From positions 1 through 22,806 of the forward strand of contig JAEYNH010000203.1 of assembly GCA_023412655.1 (NCBI GenBank): DNA of 22,806 nucleotides. Reading direction: 5' to 3'. Both the position numbers and the translations under genes were made by a program. The notes under the pieces are model-generated. The model saw only the letters and a program-made list of their open reading frames with translations. It made no database searches and was not told the origin of the DNA. The DNA is from Pseudomonadota bacterium (GTDB taxonomy: Bacteria; Pseudomonadota; Alphaproteobacteria; Caulobacterales; Caulobacteraceae). Shown here piece by piece: positions 14,765 through 22,407 of this stretch (position 1 is its first letter; each line of letters opens with the position of its first letter).

Positions 14765-16966
14765 ATGAGCGCCTCCCTTGCGAAAACCATGGCCGAGAAG
14801 GCCGCCGAGTACGGTCTGAAGCCCGAGGAATACGACCTCATCGTCAAGCGGCTCAACCGCGAGCCCAACGACGTCGAGTTGGGGGTCTTCTCGGTGATGT
14901 GGTCCGAGCATTGCTCCTACAAGAGCTCGCGCAAACACCTGTCGAAGTTCCCCACCAAGGGCCCCAAGGTGATCCAGGGACCGGGCGAGAACGCCGGGGT
15001 CATCGACATCGGCGACGGGCAGGCGTGCGTCTTCAAGATGGAGAGCCATAACCATCCGTCCTACATCGAGCCGTACCAGGGGGCGGCGACCGGCGTGGGC
15101 GGGATCATGCGGGACGTGTTCACCATGGGCGCGCGCCCGGTGGCGCTGCTGAACGCCCTCAGGTTCGGGGACCCCGAGCATCCCAAGACCCGGCGACTGC
15201 TGGCGGGGGTGGTGGCCGGGATCGGCGGCTACGGCAATTGTGTCGGAGTGCCGACTGTCGGCGGTGAGACCAACTTCCACCGGGGCTATGACGGCAACAT
15301 CCTGGTCAACGCCATGTGCGTGGGCCTGGCCGACGCCGACAAGATCTTCTACTCGGCAGCCCCCGCCGCGGGGCTGCCGGTGGTCTACTTCGGCTCCAAG
15401 ACCGGCCGCGACGGCATCCACGGCGCCACCATGGCCAGCGCCGAGTTCAGCGAGGACGCCGAGGAGAAGCGCCCCACCGTCCAGGTCGGCGACCCCTTCG
15501 CCGAGAAGCTGCTGATCGAGGCCACCCTCGAGCTGATGGCCACCGGCGCCGTCGCCGCCATCCAGGACATGGGCGCGGCGGGCCTGACCTCCTCCTCGGT
15601 GGAGATGGCCGGCAAGGGCGGGGTCGGCATCGAGCTCGACCTCGACCAGGTGCCCCAACGCGAAGAGGGCATGACCGCCTACGAGATGATGCTCTCGGAG
15701 AGCCAGGAGCGGATGCTGGCCATCCTCAAGCCCGGCCGCGAGCGCGACGGGCACGCCATCTTCGAGAAGTGGGGCCTGGACGCCGCCGTCATCGGCCGCA
15801 CCACCGACACCGGCCGCATCGTGCTGAAGCACAAGGGCGAGGTGGTGTGCGACGTGCCGCTGGCCCCGCTCAGCGACGACGCCCCGCTCTACGACCGGCC
15901 CTGGGTGGCCCCCGCCCCGCAGCCGCGCCTGGATCCCCTCGCCGTGCCCGCCCCCACCGACTGGAAGGGCGCGGTCCTGACGCTGATGAGCGCCCCCGAC
16001 ATGGCCTCCAAGCGCTGGATCTGGGAGCAGTACGACCGCCACGTCATGGCCGACACCCTGGAGGACAGCGCCACCGGCGCCGACGCCGGCCTGGTGCGGG
16101 TGCACGGCACGCGCAAGGCCCTGGCCGTCACCTCGGACGTGACCCCGCGCTATGTGCAGAACGACCCCTACGAGGGCGGCAAGCAGGCGGTGGCCGAGGC
16201 CTGGCGCAACCTGACCGCCGTGGGCGCCACGCCCATCGCGATCACCGACAACCTCAACTTCGGCAACCCCGAGCGGCCCGACATCATGGGCCAGATCGTC
16301 CGGGCCATCGACGGCATGGCCGAGGCCTGCCGCGACCTGGACTTCCCCGTCGTCTCGGGCAACGTCAGCCTCTACAACGAGACCAACGGGGCGGCCATTC
16401 CCCCGACGCCGACGGTCGGCGGGGTCGGCCTGATCGCCGACTACGCCCGCCATGCCGACTTCTCCAGCCTCAAGCCCGGCGAGACCCTGGTGCTGATCGG
16501 CGAGACCCGCGGCGAGCTCGGCGCCTCCATGTACCTGCGCGAATGCCTGGGCCGCGAGGACGGCGCCCCGCCGCCGGTGGACCTGGCCGTGGAGCGCCGC
16601 AACGGCGACCTGGTGCGTGAGCTGATCGCCACCGGCAAGACGGCGACGGTCCACGACCTGTCCGACGGCGGCCTGATCGCCGCCGCCGCCGAGATCGCCC
16701 TGGCCTCCAACGTCGGCCTGCGCCTCAACGTTGCGCCCGGCCCCCACGCCCACGCCGAGCTGTTCGGCGAGGACCAGGCCCGCTACCTGGTGGCGGTGGA
16801 GGACCCGTCCGACGTGCTGTCGGCCGCCGGCGCTGCGGGCGTGCCGGCCACGGTCATCGCGGTGGCGGGGGGCGACGCCCTCACCTGCCCCGGCCTGTTC
16901 GACCTGTCCCTGGCCGAGCTGCGCGAGGCCCACGAGGGCTGGATGCCGGCATACATGGGGGCGTAG
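14765..16966 (+). CDS. purL: FGAM synthase catalytic subunit PurL
   Basis: A 733-residue ATP-dependent synthetase that makes FGAM from FGAR with ammonia from PurQ. The length is that of the short PurL used with separate PurS and PurQ. Motifs include MWSEHCSYKSS (His49), MESHNHPS (92-99, His95), the glycine-rich GAATGVGGIMRD and, in the second half, a repeat of the AIR-synthase-like fold with SDNLNFGNPE-type sequence (ITDNLNFGNPE) and VHDLSDGGL. Third codon positions are almost all G or C, unlike purC, purS and purQ. It stands alone, preceded by the receptor terminator, and is followed 69 bases later by an unrelated gene. Confidence 0.97.
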   Translation: MSASLAKTMAEKAAEYGLKPEEYDLIVKRLNREPNDVELGVFSVMWSEHCSYKSSRKHLSKFPTKGPKVIQGPGENAGVIDIGDGQACVFKMESHNHPSYIEPYQGAATGVGGIMRDVFTMGARPVALLNALRFGDPEHPKTRRLLAGVVAGIGGYGNCVGVPTVGGETNFHRGYDGNILVNAMCVGLADADKIFYSAAPAAGLPVVYFGSKTGRDGIHGATMASAEFSEDAEEKRPTVQVGDPFAEKLLIEATLELMATGAVAAIQDMGAAGLTSSSVEMAGKGGVGIELDLDQVPQREEGMTAYEMMLSESQERMLAILKPGRERDGHAIFEKWGLDAAVIGRTTDTGRIVLKHKGEVVCDVPLAPLSDDAPLYDRPWVAPAPQPRLDPLAVPAPTDWKGAVLTLMSAPDMASKRWIWEQYDRHVMADTLEDSATGADAGLVRVHGTRKALAVTSDVTPRYVQNDPYEGGKQAVAEAWRNLTAVGATPIAITDNLNFGNPERPDIMGQIVRAIDGMAEACRDLDFPVVSGNVSLYNETNGAAIPPTPTVGGVGLIADYARHADFSSLKPGETLVLIGETRGELGASMYLRECLGREDGAPPPVDLAVERRNGDLVRELIATGKTATVHDLSDGGLIAAAAEIALASNVGLRLNVAPGPHAHAELFGEDQARYLVAVEDPSDVLSAAGAAGVPATVIAVAGGDALTCPGLFDLSLAELREAHEGWMPAYMGA

Positions 16967-17035
16967 GCGCCGCTCCCCCGCCGCGCTTCACATTCCGCCG
17001 TTCCGCGTTAGGCTGAAGCCGACCTGGGGGCGGGG

Positions 17036-17563
17036 ATGGAGAGCGACATGACTCCGCGCGGCGCGCCCATGGCCTGGTTCTGGCCGGCCTCGACTTTGGC
17101 CTCGACCTTGGCCTCGACTTTGGCCTCGACGCTGCTCACCGCTTCGGCCGCCTCGGCGGCGGACCCGCCCGGCGCGGCCACCGGCAACGCGGTCGTGGAC
17201 CTGGCCCGGCAGATGGCCGCGACCCTGCCGGCCTTCCCCCAGGGCGAAGCGCTGCAGGCCCTGGTTGACGCCGCGGCCGCTCACCCGCTGGGCAGCGCCG
17301 ACAACCCCGTCCGCCTGGGCAGCATCCGCGCCTCCTACGGCTATGTCGCCCGGCTGCGGTGCGCGGGCGGCGCCCGGCCGGTGGCGCTCAGCCGCACCGG
17401 CTCGTCCCCCAAGCAGCCGTTCGGCCGGATCGCCGACGTCTACCGGGTGGACTGCGGCCGCCGCGCGCCGGGCGCGGCCGACGTCCATGTGGACGCCTAC
17501 CACCCCGGCCACGACGAGACCCGCGCCCCGCCCGGCTTCACCCTGGCCCGCGCCCCCGGCTGA
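17036..17563 (+). CDS. Secreted protein with repeat in signal peptide
   Basis: A 175-residue exported protein of unknown function. The hydrophobic core of its signal peptide is built from four copies of ASTL (residues 18-33) encoded by a 12-bp tandem repeat, with cleavage likely after ASAA. The mature part has a cysteine pair (LRCAGG and VDCGRR) separated by about 30 residues. The segment DNPVRLGSIRASYGYVARLRC may be a strand-rich domain. It starts with ATG after a G-rich stretch (GGGGGCGGGG); an ATG four codons later is equally plausible. No regulatory partner is evident. Confidence 0.7.
   Translation: MESDMTPRGAPMAWFWPASTLASTLASTLASTLLTASAASAADPPGAATGNAVVDLARQMAATLPAFPQGEALQALVDAAAAHPLGSADNPVRLGSIRASYGYVARLRCAGGARPVALSRTGSSPKQPFGRIADVYRVDCGRRAPGAADVHVDAYHPGHDETRAPPGFTLARAPG
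17087..17134 (+). repeat. Four 12-bp tandem repeats in a signal peptide
   Basis: Units of GCCTCGACTTTG begin at 17087, 17099, 17111 and 17123. The second unit has one change and the fourth has a divergent end (GCTG). Each encodes Ala-Ser-Thr-Leu, so they form the signal peptide's hydrophobic core. Copy-number change by slippage would alter core length without shifting the frame. Confidence 0.9.
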
Positions 17564-17601
17564 GATTCGGAGGGGCCAGCGTGGATGGCCGCCCCGGCTG
17601 G

Positions 17602-17621
17602 GCCGGCGTGGAGCCGGCTCC
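17602..17621 (+). other. GC-rich dyad in the 151-base gap before the GNAT gene
   Basis: GCCGGC at 17602-17607 and 17613-17618 can pair across GTGGA, and the overlapping GGAGCCGGCTCC (17610-17621) is itself a perfect palindrome. It is followed by a pyrimidine stretch (TGTCTTCTTC), not a real T run, so it is at best a weak terminator for the gene ending at 17563. Confidence 0.3.
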
Positions 17622-17714
17622 TGTCTTCTTCGTCCTCACGGCGCACGGCGCAATTTCGTCCAATACGGCAGGCCGGGGCGGGGCGATCGTGGGGCTCAGA
17701 CGAGGAGACCCACC

Positions 17715-18203
17715 ATGCAGATGCGCCCCTGCGGACCGGACGACCATCCGGCCCTGGTCGAGGTGATCAACGCGGCGGCCCGGAAGTACGAAGGCGTGAT
17801 CCCGGCCGACTGCTGGCGCTGGCCGTACATGGCGCCTGACGAACTGGCGGAGGAGACGGCCAAGGGCGTGACGTTCCTGGGCGCCTGGCGGGACGGGGCG
17901 CTGTGCGGGGTCATGGGGCTGCAGGACCGCGGCGAGGTGCGGCTGATCCGGCACGCCTATGTGCGCCCGCGTTTCCAGGGCCTGGGCCTTGGCGGGCGGC
18001 TGCTCGGGCGGCTCTGCGCGTCGGGCGACAAGCCCATCCTGGTCGGGACCTGGACGGCGGCCGACTGGGCGGTGGGCTTCTACCGGCGCCACGGCTTCTC
18101 CCCGGCCGGCGCCGAGGACGCCCGGCGGCTCCTGGCGGCCCACTGGTCGATCCCGCCCCGCCAGGCCGAGGCCTCCGTCGTGCTCGTCCGCCCGGCCCAT
18201 TGA
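17715..18203 (+). CDS. GNAT family N-acetyltransferase
   Basis: A 162-residue acetyl-CoA-dependent acetyltransferase of the GNAT fold. The acetyl-CoA pyrophosphate loop is RFQGLGLGGRLL (residues 86-97), preceded by the strand IRHAYVRPRF and followed by the typical AVGFYRRHGFSPAG. It is a cytoplasmic single-domain protein of normal length. The frame is open far upstream, but the ATG at 17715 follows GAGGAG and starts the family's first strand (MQMRPCGPDDHPALVEVINAA). The substrate is unknown. It lies 12 bases ahead of the next gene and is likely cotranscribed with it. Confidence 0.9.
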   Translation: MQMRPCGPDDHPALVEVINAAARKYEGVIPADCWRWPYMAPDELAEETAKGVTFLGAWRDGALCGVMGLQDRGEVRLIRHAYVRPRFQGLGLGGRLLGRLCASGDKPILVGTWTAADWAVGFYRRHGFSPAGAEDARRLLAAHWSIPPRQAEASVVLVRPAH

Positions 18204-18215
18204 GGAGAAACGCCC

Positions 18216-18641
18216 ATGCTCCGTTCCATCCCGACCGCCCTGGCCATCGCCATCGTCTTTGGTGCGCCGGCCCTCGCCCAGACAGCCCCCGACGCCGCGA
18301 CCCCGGAGGCGGTGGTGCGGGCCTATGCCGAGGCGGCCAACCGACACGACCTGGAGGGTTTCCTGGCGCTCTACGCCCCGGGGATCCGAAAGTACCGCTT
18401 TCCCGGCGAGTTCCGGGGCGAGGGCGTGCCGCGTTATCGCGAGGCCTATGCCAAGTCCTTCGCGGCCAATCCGGACCTGAAGGTGGAGATCGTCCAGCTG
18501 ATCGCCCTGGGGGACAAGGTGGTGTCCCACGACCGTGTGACGGGCCTGGCGGACGGGCGCGCGGCGGACGAGATTACCGTGTATGAGGTGCGGGACGGCA
18601 GGATCGTGAACATGGTCGCCGTGGAGCGGATCATCCGATAG
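18216..18641 (+). CDS. Exported SnoaL/NTF2-like protein
   Basis: A 141-residue protein with a signal peptide (cleavage near ALAQ, residue 22) and a mature domain of the SnoaL/NTF2-like fold: VVRAYAEAANRHDLEGFLALYAP, then YREAYAKSFAANPDL and the strands KVVSHDRVTG and EITVYEVRDGRIV. The family includes cyclases, isomerases and many proteins of unknown function, so no reaction is proposed. A good GAGGAG site precedes the ATG. It is followed 6 bases later by an AraC regulator. Confidence 0.85.
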   Translation: MLRSIPTALAIAIVFGAPALAQTAPDAATPEAVVRAYAEAANRHDLEGFLALYAPGIRKYRFPGEFRGEGVPRYREAYAKSFAANPDLKVEIVQLIALGDKVVSHDRVTGLADGRAADEITVYEVRDGRIVNMVAVERIIR

Positions 18642-18647
18642 CGGGCA

Positions 18648-19448
18648 ATGGCCGAGCGGGAGCGACATTCAGCGGTGATCCACCCGCCGGCGCTCCCGGG
18701 CCTGGAGGTGGTGGACCTCGTCTCGGGGCGCAGCTTCCCCCGGCACGCCCACGACCAGTTCGGCCTCGGCGTGCTGGTGCGCGGCGCCCAGCGCTCCTGG
18801 AGCGGCCGTGGTCGCGTCGAGGCGGCGGCGGGCGATGTGATCACCAGCAATCCGGGCGAGATGCACGACGGAGCGCCGGCCGGGGGCGCCGCGCGCGCCT
18901 GGCGGATGGTCTATCTGAGCCCGGCCCTGGCGGCGCAGCACTTGGGCGCGGGCGCCGAGATCGCCCGACCGGTTATCCGCGATCGGCGGTTGCGGGACGC
19001 AGTGCTGACCCTGCTGGCCAGGGCCAGGCAGGACGCCGGCGCGGATCGACTGGCCGTGGACGAAGCCCTGGCCCACGCCCTGGCCCTGGTGGCCACGGGC
19101 TATGCCGCGCAGGGCCTGAAGGCGCCTGCCACGAACGGCGGCGTCGCCCTGGCACGGGCCCGGCTGGACGCGGACCCCGCCGCGGCGGTGAGCCTGGACG
19201 AGCTGGCGGGCCTCGAGGGCCTGAGTCCCTTCCAGCTGCTGCGCAGCTTCGCGCGCGAGCTGGGGATCACCCCCCACGCCTATCAGACCCAGCTGCGGAT
19301 CCGGCTAGCGCGCCGGCTGCTCGCGGCGGGGCGACCGCCGGCCGAGGTGGCGCAGACCTGCGGCTTCTCGGACCAGAGCCACCTCAACCGGGCCTTCCTG
19401 CGCCAGGTGGGGGTCACCCCGGGCCGCTACCGGGCCGCCCTCTCCTAG
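18648..19448 (+). CDS. AraC family transcriptional regulator
   Basis: A 266-residue DNA-binding regulator. The N-terminal half is an AraC-type cupin sensor domain (FPRHAHDQFGLGVLVRG around residues 30-46, GDVITSNPGEMHDG at 62-75). The C-terminal hundred residues form the two helix-turn-helix motifs, SLDELAGLEGLSPFQLLRSF and PAEVAQTCGFSDQSHLNRAF, ending in the usual GVTPGRYR. It starts 6 bases after the SnoaL-like gene and may regulate that small run, though no site can be pointed to. Its ligand is unknown. Confidence 0.92.
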   Translation: MAERERHSAVIHPPALPGLEVVDLVSGRSFPRHAHDQFGLGVLVRGAQRSWSGRGRVEAAAGDVITSNPGEMHDGAPAGGAARAWRMVYLSPALAAQHLGAGAEIARPVIRDRRLRDAVLTLLARARQDAGADRLAVDEALAHALALVATGYAAQGLKAPATNGGVALARARLDADPAAAVSLDELAGLEGLSPFQLLRSFARELGITPHAYQTQLRIRLARRLLAAGRPPAEVAQTCGFSDQSHLNRAFLRQVGVTPGRYRAALS

Positions 19449-19539
19449 CCCATCGATGGAACGCCGTTCTTCCGGGCGATTGGGACGAGTGCTACGGTCA
19501 AGGTCTTCAGCCGCCCTGCGGGCAGGCGGGCCCGCAGGT

Positions 19540-20022
19540 ATGGAGACGGCCTTGACCAGCGCTTCCACCGACTTCGATTTCCAGATCGGCTCCTGGCGGG
19601 TGAGACACCGCCGGCTGAAGGCGCGGCTGGCGGGCAGCACCGACTGGGAGGAATTCGATGGCTCCTCCACCATGCGGACCATCCTCGGCGGGACCGGCAA
19701 CATCGAGGACAACGAGATCCGGCTGCCGTCGGGGGCCTACCGGGCGGTGGCGCTGCGATCCTTCGATCCCGATCGTCGGCAGTGGGCCATCTGGTGGCTC
19801 GACGGTCGGGCGCCGCTGAGCATCGACGTCCCGGTGATCGGCGTGTTCGAGAGCGGGGTCTTAACCTTCTATGCCGACGACCAGCAGGACGGGCGCCCCG
19901 TGCGGCTGCGATTCCTGTGGCTCCAGACGGACACCGACTCGCCGCGCTGGGAACAGGCGATGTGGGTGGACGGCGGCGACAGCTGGGAGACCAACTGGAC
20001 GATGGACTTCACCCGGGCCTGA
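19540..20022 (+). CDS. DUF1579-like protein
   Basis: A 160-residue soluble protein matching DUF1579-type sequences of unknown function. It opens with DFDFQIGSWRVRHRRLK and continues with WEEFDGSST, AYRAVALRSFDPDRRQWAIWWLDGR, RLRFLW and a tryptophan-rich end, SWETNWTMDF, giving a probable beta-barrel (lipocalin-like) fold. The frame opens at 19456, but the ATG at 19540 gives the family N-terminus; its ribosome binding site is weak. It lies downstream of the AraC regulator and ends convergently with the FAD oxidoreductase. Confidence 0.78.
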   Translation: METALTSASTDFDFQIGSWRVRHRRLKARLAGSTDWEEFDGSSTMRTILGGTGNIEDNEIRLPSGAYRAVALRSFDPDRRQWAIWWLDGRAPLSIDVPVIGVFESGVLTFYADDQQDGRPVRLRFLWLQTDTDSPRWEQAMWVDGGDSWETNWTMDFTRA

Positions 20023-20044
20023 CCATCGCCCGCCGGCGGGCGGC

Positions 20045-21388
20045 TCAGCGCACGGCCTCGGGCTCGGAGGCCGGCGGCGCGGCGGCGGCCTCGCCGGCCG
20101 TGCGCCAGTCGAAGGTCATGAGGGTCAGCCGTTCGAGGAAGGCGCGGTGAGCCCTTTCGGAGCGGACCGCGCCCTCAAGGGCCGCGTGCTGCGCAGCCAG
20201 CACCGCGGTCAGGTTGGCCGGTGGGCGGCCGGTGGTCGTCGGGAAGGTGAAGTCGGCGGAGGTGGACAGCGTCCAGGCCTCGCCGACGAGCTGGTTCACC
20301 CCTGCGAGATAGTCCCGCCCGACCCTGGCCACGGCGTCGGGCGCGCCGGCATGGCGTCGCAGGGTGTGGGCGAGCAGGGCCGCTTCCATGGCAGCCACGG
20401 TCATGCCCTGGGCATAGACCGGGTTGAACCGGCAGACGGAGTCGCCGAGCGGCAGAAGCCCCTGGGGGAGCGCCTCCGGACCGAAGCGGCGCCAGGTGCT
20501 GGCCGGGAACCGATAGCGCGCCAGGCTGTCGGGCGGGGTGGCCCGGCGGAGCAGGTCAGAGATGCTGGGGGTGTTCAGGGTCTGGGCGAAGGCCAGGAAC
20601 CCCGGGAGATCGCTCGGCGGCCGGTGCGGGCCGCGCCCCGCCATCAGCACCTGCCACTCCGAGGCGCCGAGGCGCATCATCATGCCGTTCCGCAGGGTCT
20701 GGGGCGGCCGGGGGTAGGTGACGAGGGTCTCGAAGTCCAGGTCGGGCGGCAGGCGGAAGACGCCGGTGGCGTAGCCGACATCCACGCCGATCGAGAGCGT
20801 CGGGGGCGGAGGAAGGCCGCAGGTTTCCAGGCAGCGCTCCAGGAGGACGCCGCCGGCCGAGGCGTCGACCACCAGGCTGGCCGGAATGGTCACAACCGAG
20901 CCCGCCGCGTCCTCGCAGGTCACCCCGATGACCCGGGCGCGGTCCTCGGCCACCAGGATGTCGGTGACCCGGGCGTGGTGGCGGATCTCGATCCGCCGGC
21001 CCCGGGGCATCTCGCCGTAGATCACCGCCTCCAGCACCGGGCGGCTGGCGGCGTAGCTGAGGAAATCGAGGTCGCGGGGCGGGATGGCGCCCCAGTCGGG
21101 CGTCTCGATCACGACGTCGCGCCCGACGCGGACCCGGCGGGCGCCGGCGCGTTCGAGAGCCGCCGGCAGGTCCGGGGCCAGGTCGGTCATGGCCCGCAGG
21201 CCCCCGGCCATCAGCATGTGGGGGTGGTGGCCCTGGGGCGCGCCGGCGCGGGGCGCAGCGGCGTCCGGCGGCCCGTCGCGTTCGAGCACGATGACCTGTT
21301 CGAAGGCCGCGGAGAGGGCCCGCGCGGCGCACAGGCCGCCTATGCCTGCGCCGATGACGACGGCCTGGCGTCCGATCATGTTGGTCAT
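20045..21388 (-). CDS. FAD-dependent oxidoreductase/monooxygenase
   Basis: A 447-residue flavoprotein. The N-terminal Rossmann motif VVIGAGIGGL (10-19) with the acidic end of the second strand (VLERDG, 34-39) binds FAD. PQGHHPHML (51-59) and the second FAD motif LLPLGDSVCRFNPVYAQGM (311-329) place it with aromatic-ring or polyprenyl hydroxylase-like monooxygenases. No signal peptide. GGAG precedes the first ATG; an ATG three codons later is also possible. The substrate is unknown. It is divergent from the terminase-like gene, with a 201-base gap that contains the LexA-type box. Confidence 0.87.
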   Translation of the reverse strand: MTNMIGRQAVVIGAGIGGLCAARALSAAFEQVIVLERDGPPDAAAPRAGAPQGHHPHMLMAGGLRAMTDLAPDLPAALERAGARRVRVGRDVVIETPDWGAIPPRDLDFLSYAASRPVLEAVIYGEMPRGRRIEIRHHARVTDILVAEDRARVIGVTCEDAAGSVVTIPASLVVDASAGGVLLERCLETCGLPPPPTLSIGVDVGYATGVFRLPPDLDFETLVTYPRPPQTLRNGMMMRLGASEWQVLMAGRGPHRPPSDLPGFLAFAQTLNTPSISDLLRRATPPDSLARYRFPASTWRRFGPEALPQGLLPLGDSVCRFNPVYAQGMTVAAMEAALLAHTLRRHAGAPDAVARVGRDYLAGVNQLVGEAWTLSTSADFTFPTTTGRPPANLTAVLAAQHAALEGAVRSERAHRAFLERLTLMTFDWRTAGEAAAAPPASEPEAVR

Positions 21389-21503
21389 GTGGATCTCCGG
21401 AATGCAGGCCCCGAGGATGGCGGCCGCCGGCTACCGCCCGGCTTCAGAATGGAGGAGCCCGGTTACGCCCGTAGCCGCACGGAAGCCGCCGCAGTCGATA
21501 TTT

Positions 21504-21518
21504 GTTCTTCGTTTGTTC
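21504..21518. promoter_or_regulatory. LexA-type SOS box
   Basis: GTTC-TTCGTTT-GTTC is an exact match to the alphaproteobacterial LexA site GTTC-N7-GTTC. It lies in the divergent gap and abuts a perfect TTGACA (21519-21524) on the plus strand, where LexA would block RNA polymerase. It is 72 bases before the terminase-like start and 116 from the FAD gene start. No convincing -10 was found. A chance match of eight fixed bases somewhere in a window this size is possible, so its location carries much of the weight. Confidence 0.55.
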
Positions 21519-21589
21519 TTGACATGCCGAGCGACCTGGGGCAGGCTTAGGGCTGGGCGAGGCGCGCCCGGGCTTTGGAACATTTTGAC

Positions 21590-22360
21590 ATGGATAGTTC
21601 GGGCGGGGGCGGCGGCGCCCCGGCACGGGGCGAAGGCGTGCGCTTTTCAGATGCGGTGGCCGGAGAGATCATCGGGCGGGTGACGGCGGGCGAGAGCCTG
21701 GCGTCCATCAGCCGGGACGGGCGGATGCCCAGCGGCACCGCGATCCGGGAATGGCGCTACACGCGACCCGACTTCGGGGCCGCGCTGAGCGCCGCCCAGC
21801 GGCGGGCGCGGCTCGCCCGGCGCCGGATGGACCTGGCCCTGGCGGCCGAGCGTCTGATCCGGCCCCCGCGCTACGGCCCCGACCGCTGCACCTATGCGCC
21901 GGAGGTGGGCGAGGCGATCTGCACCCGGCTCGCCAACGGCGAGAGCCTGCTCTCCATCTGCGAGGACGAGGAGATGCCGGCGCCGGCCACGGTGTACGGC
22001 TGGCTGCGGCGGCATCCTGACTTCGCCGACGCCTATGCCCAGGCCCGGCAGTTCCACGCCGACTACCTGTTCGACGAGGCGCGGGAGGTCGCCCTGTCGG
22101 CGACGGCGGGCAATGTGTCGGCCCGACGGCTGCACTTCGACATCATCCGCTGGCAGGCGGCGCGGGGCGCGCCGGACAAGTACTGCGAGCGGATGCTGAC
22201 CGAGGAGATCCAGTCGCGGGCGCAGCCGATGACGGTGATCGTCAAGCGGTTCACCGACCATCCCGACCAGACCGCCGAGGAGCGGGAGGCCCTGCGCCGG
22301 GGCCGGGTCGCCTGGAGCAATCAGCCGGGGGTGAAGCCCGGCGACCTGATGCCCGAATGA
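21590..22360 (+). CDS. Orphan terminase-small-subunit-like DNA-binding protein
   Basis: A 256-residue protein resembling Sf6-type phage terminase small subunits, with NGESLLSICEDEEMP, ATVYGWLRRHPDFADAYAQA and FDEAREVA. The helix-turn-helix module occurs twice: residues 19-74 and 102-157 share GESL-SI, MP, W and PDF at matching positions. The downstream ARRLHFDIIRWQAARGAPDKY (178-198) also fits the family. A TTG at 21575 is in frame, but the ATG at 21590 is preferred; its ribosome binding site is weak. No large terminase, portal or capsid gene lies nearby, so it appears domesticated or a phage remnant. A LexA-type box precedes it. Confidence 0.7.
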   Translation: MDSSGGGGGAPARGEGVRFSDAVAGEIIGRVTAGESLASISRDGRMPSGTAIREWRYTRPDFGAALSAAQRRARLARRRMDLALAAERLIRPPRYGPDRCTYAPEVGEAICTRLANGESLLSICEDEEMPAPATVYGWLRRHPDFADAYAQARQFHADYLFDEAREVALSATAGNVSARRLHFDIIRWQAARGAPDKYCERMLTEEIQSRAQPMTVIVKRFTDHPDQTAEEREALRRGRVAWSNQPGVKPGDLMPE

Positions 22361-22407
22361 GCCGAGGGAGCGCCTTCCCGCCGGTGGCTGGCAGGATAAG
22401 CTGAGGC

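Noticed and set aside
14726..16933. 735-residue open frame antisense to purL
   Set aside because: It mirrors purL almost exactly. Long antisense frames arise in GC-rich genes because stop codons are rare in the shadow frame. The translation is low-complexity, with no recognisable domain.
17538..18668. 376-residue minus-strand frame over the GNAT and SnoaL-like genes
   Set aside because: Both plus-strand genes have good ribosome binding sites and recognisable folds; the minus frame has neither.
19871..21550. 559-residue plus-strand frame over the FAD gene
   Set aside because: It overlaps the DUF1579-like gene and is antisense to a flavoprotein with clear FAD motifs; its own translation is low-complexity.
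22361..22407. Prophage continuation after the terminase-like gene
   Set aside because: The next gene is a PLP enzyme, and no capsid, portal, large terminase or integrase gene is visible, so an intact prophage is not supported here.
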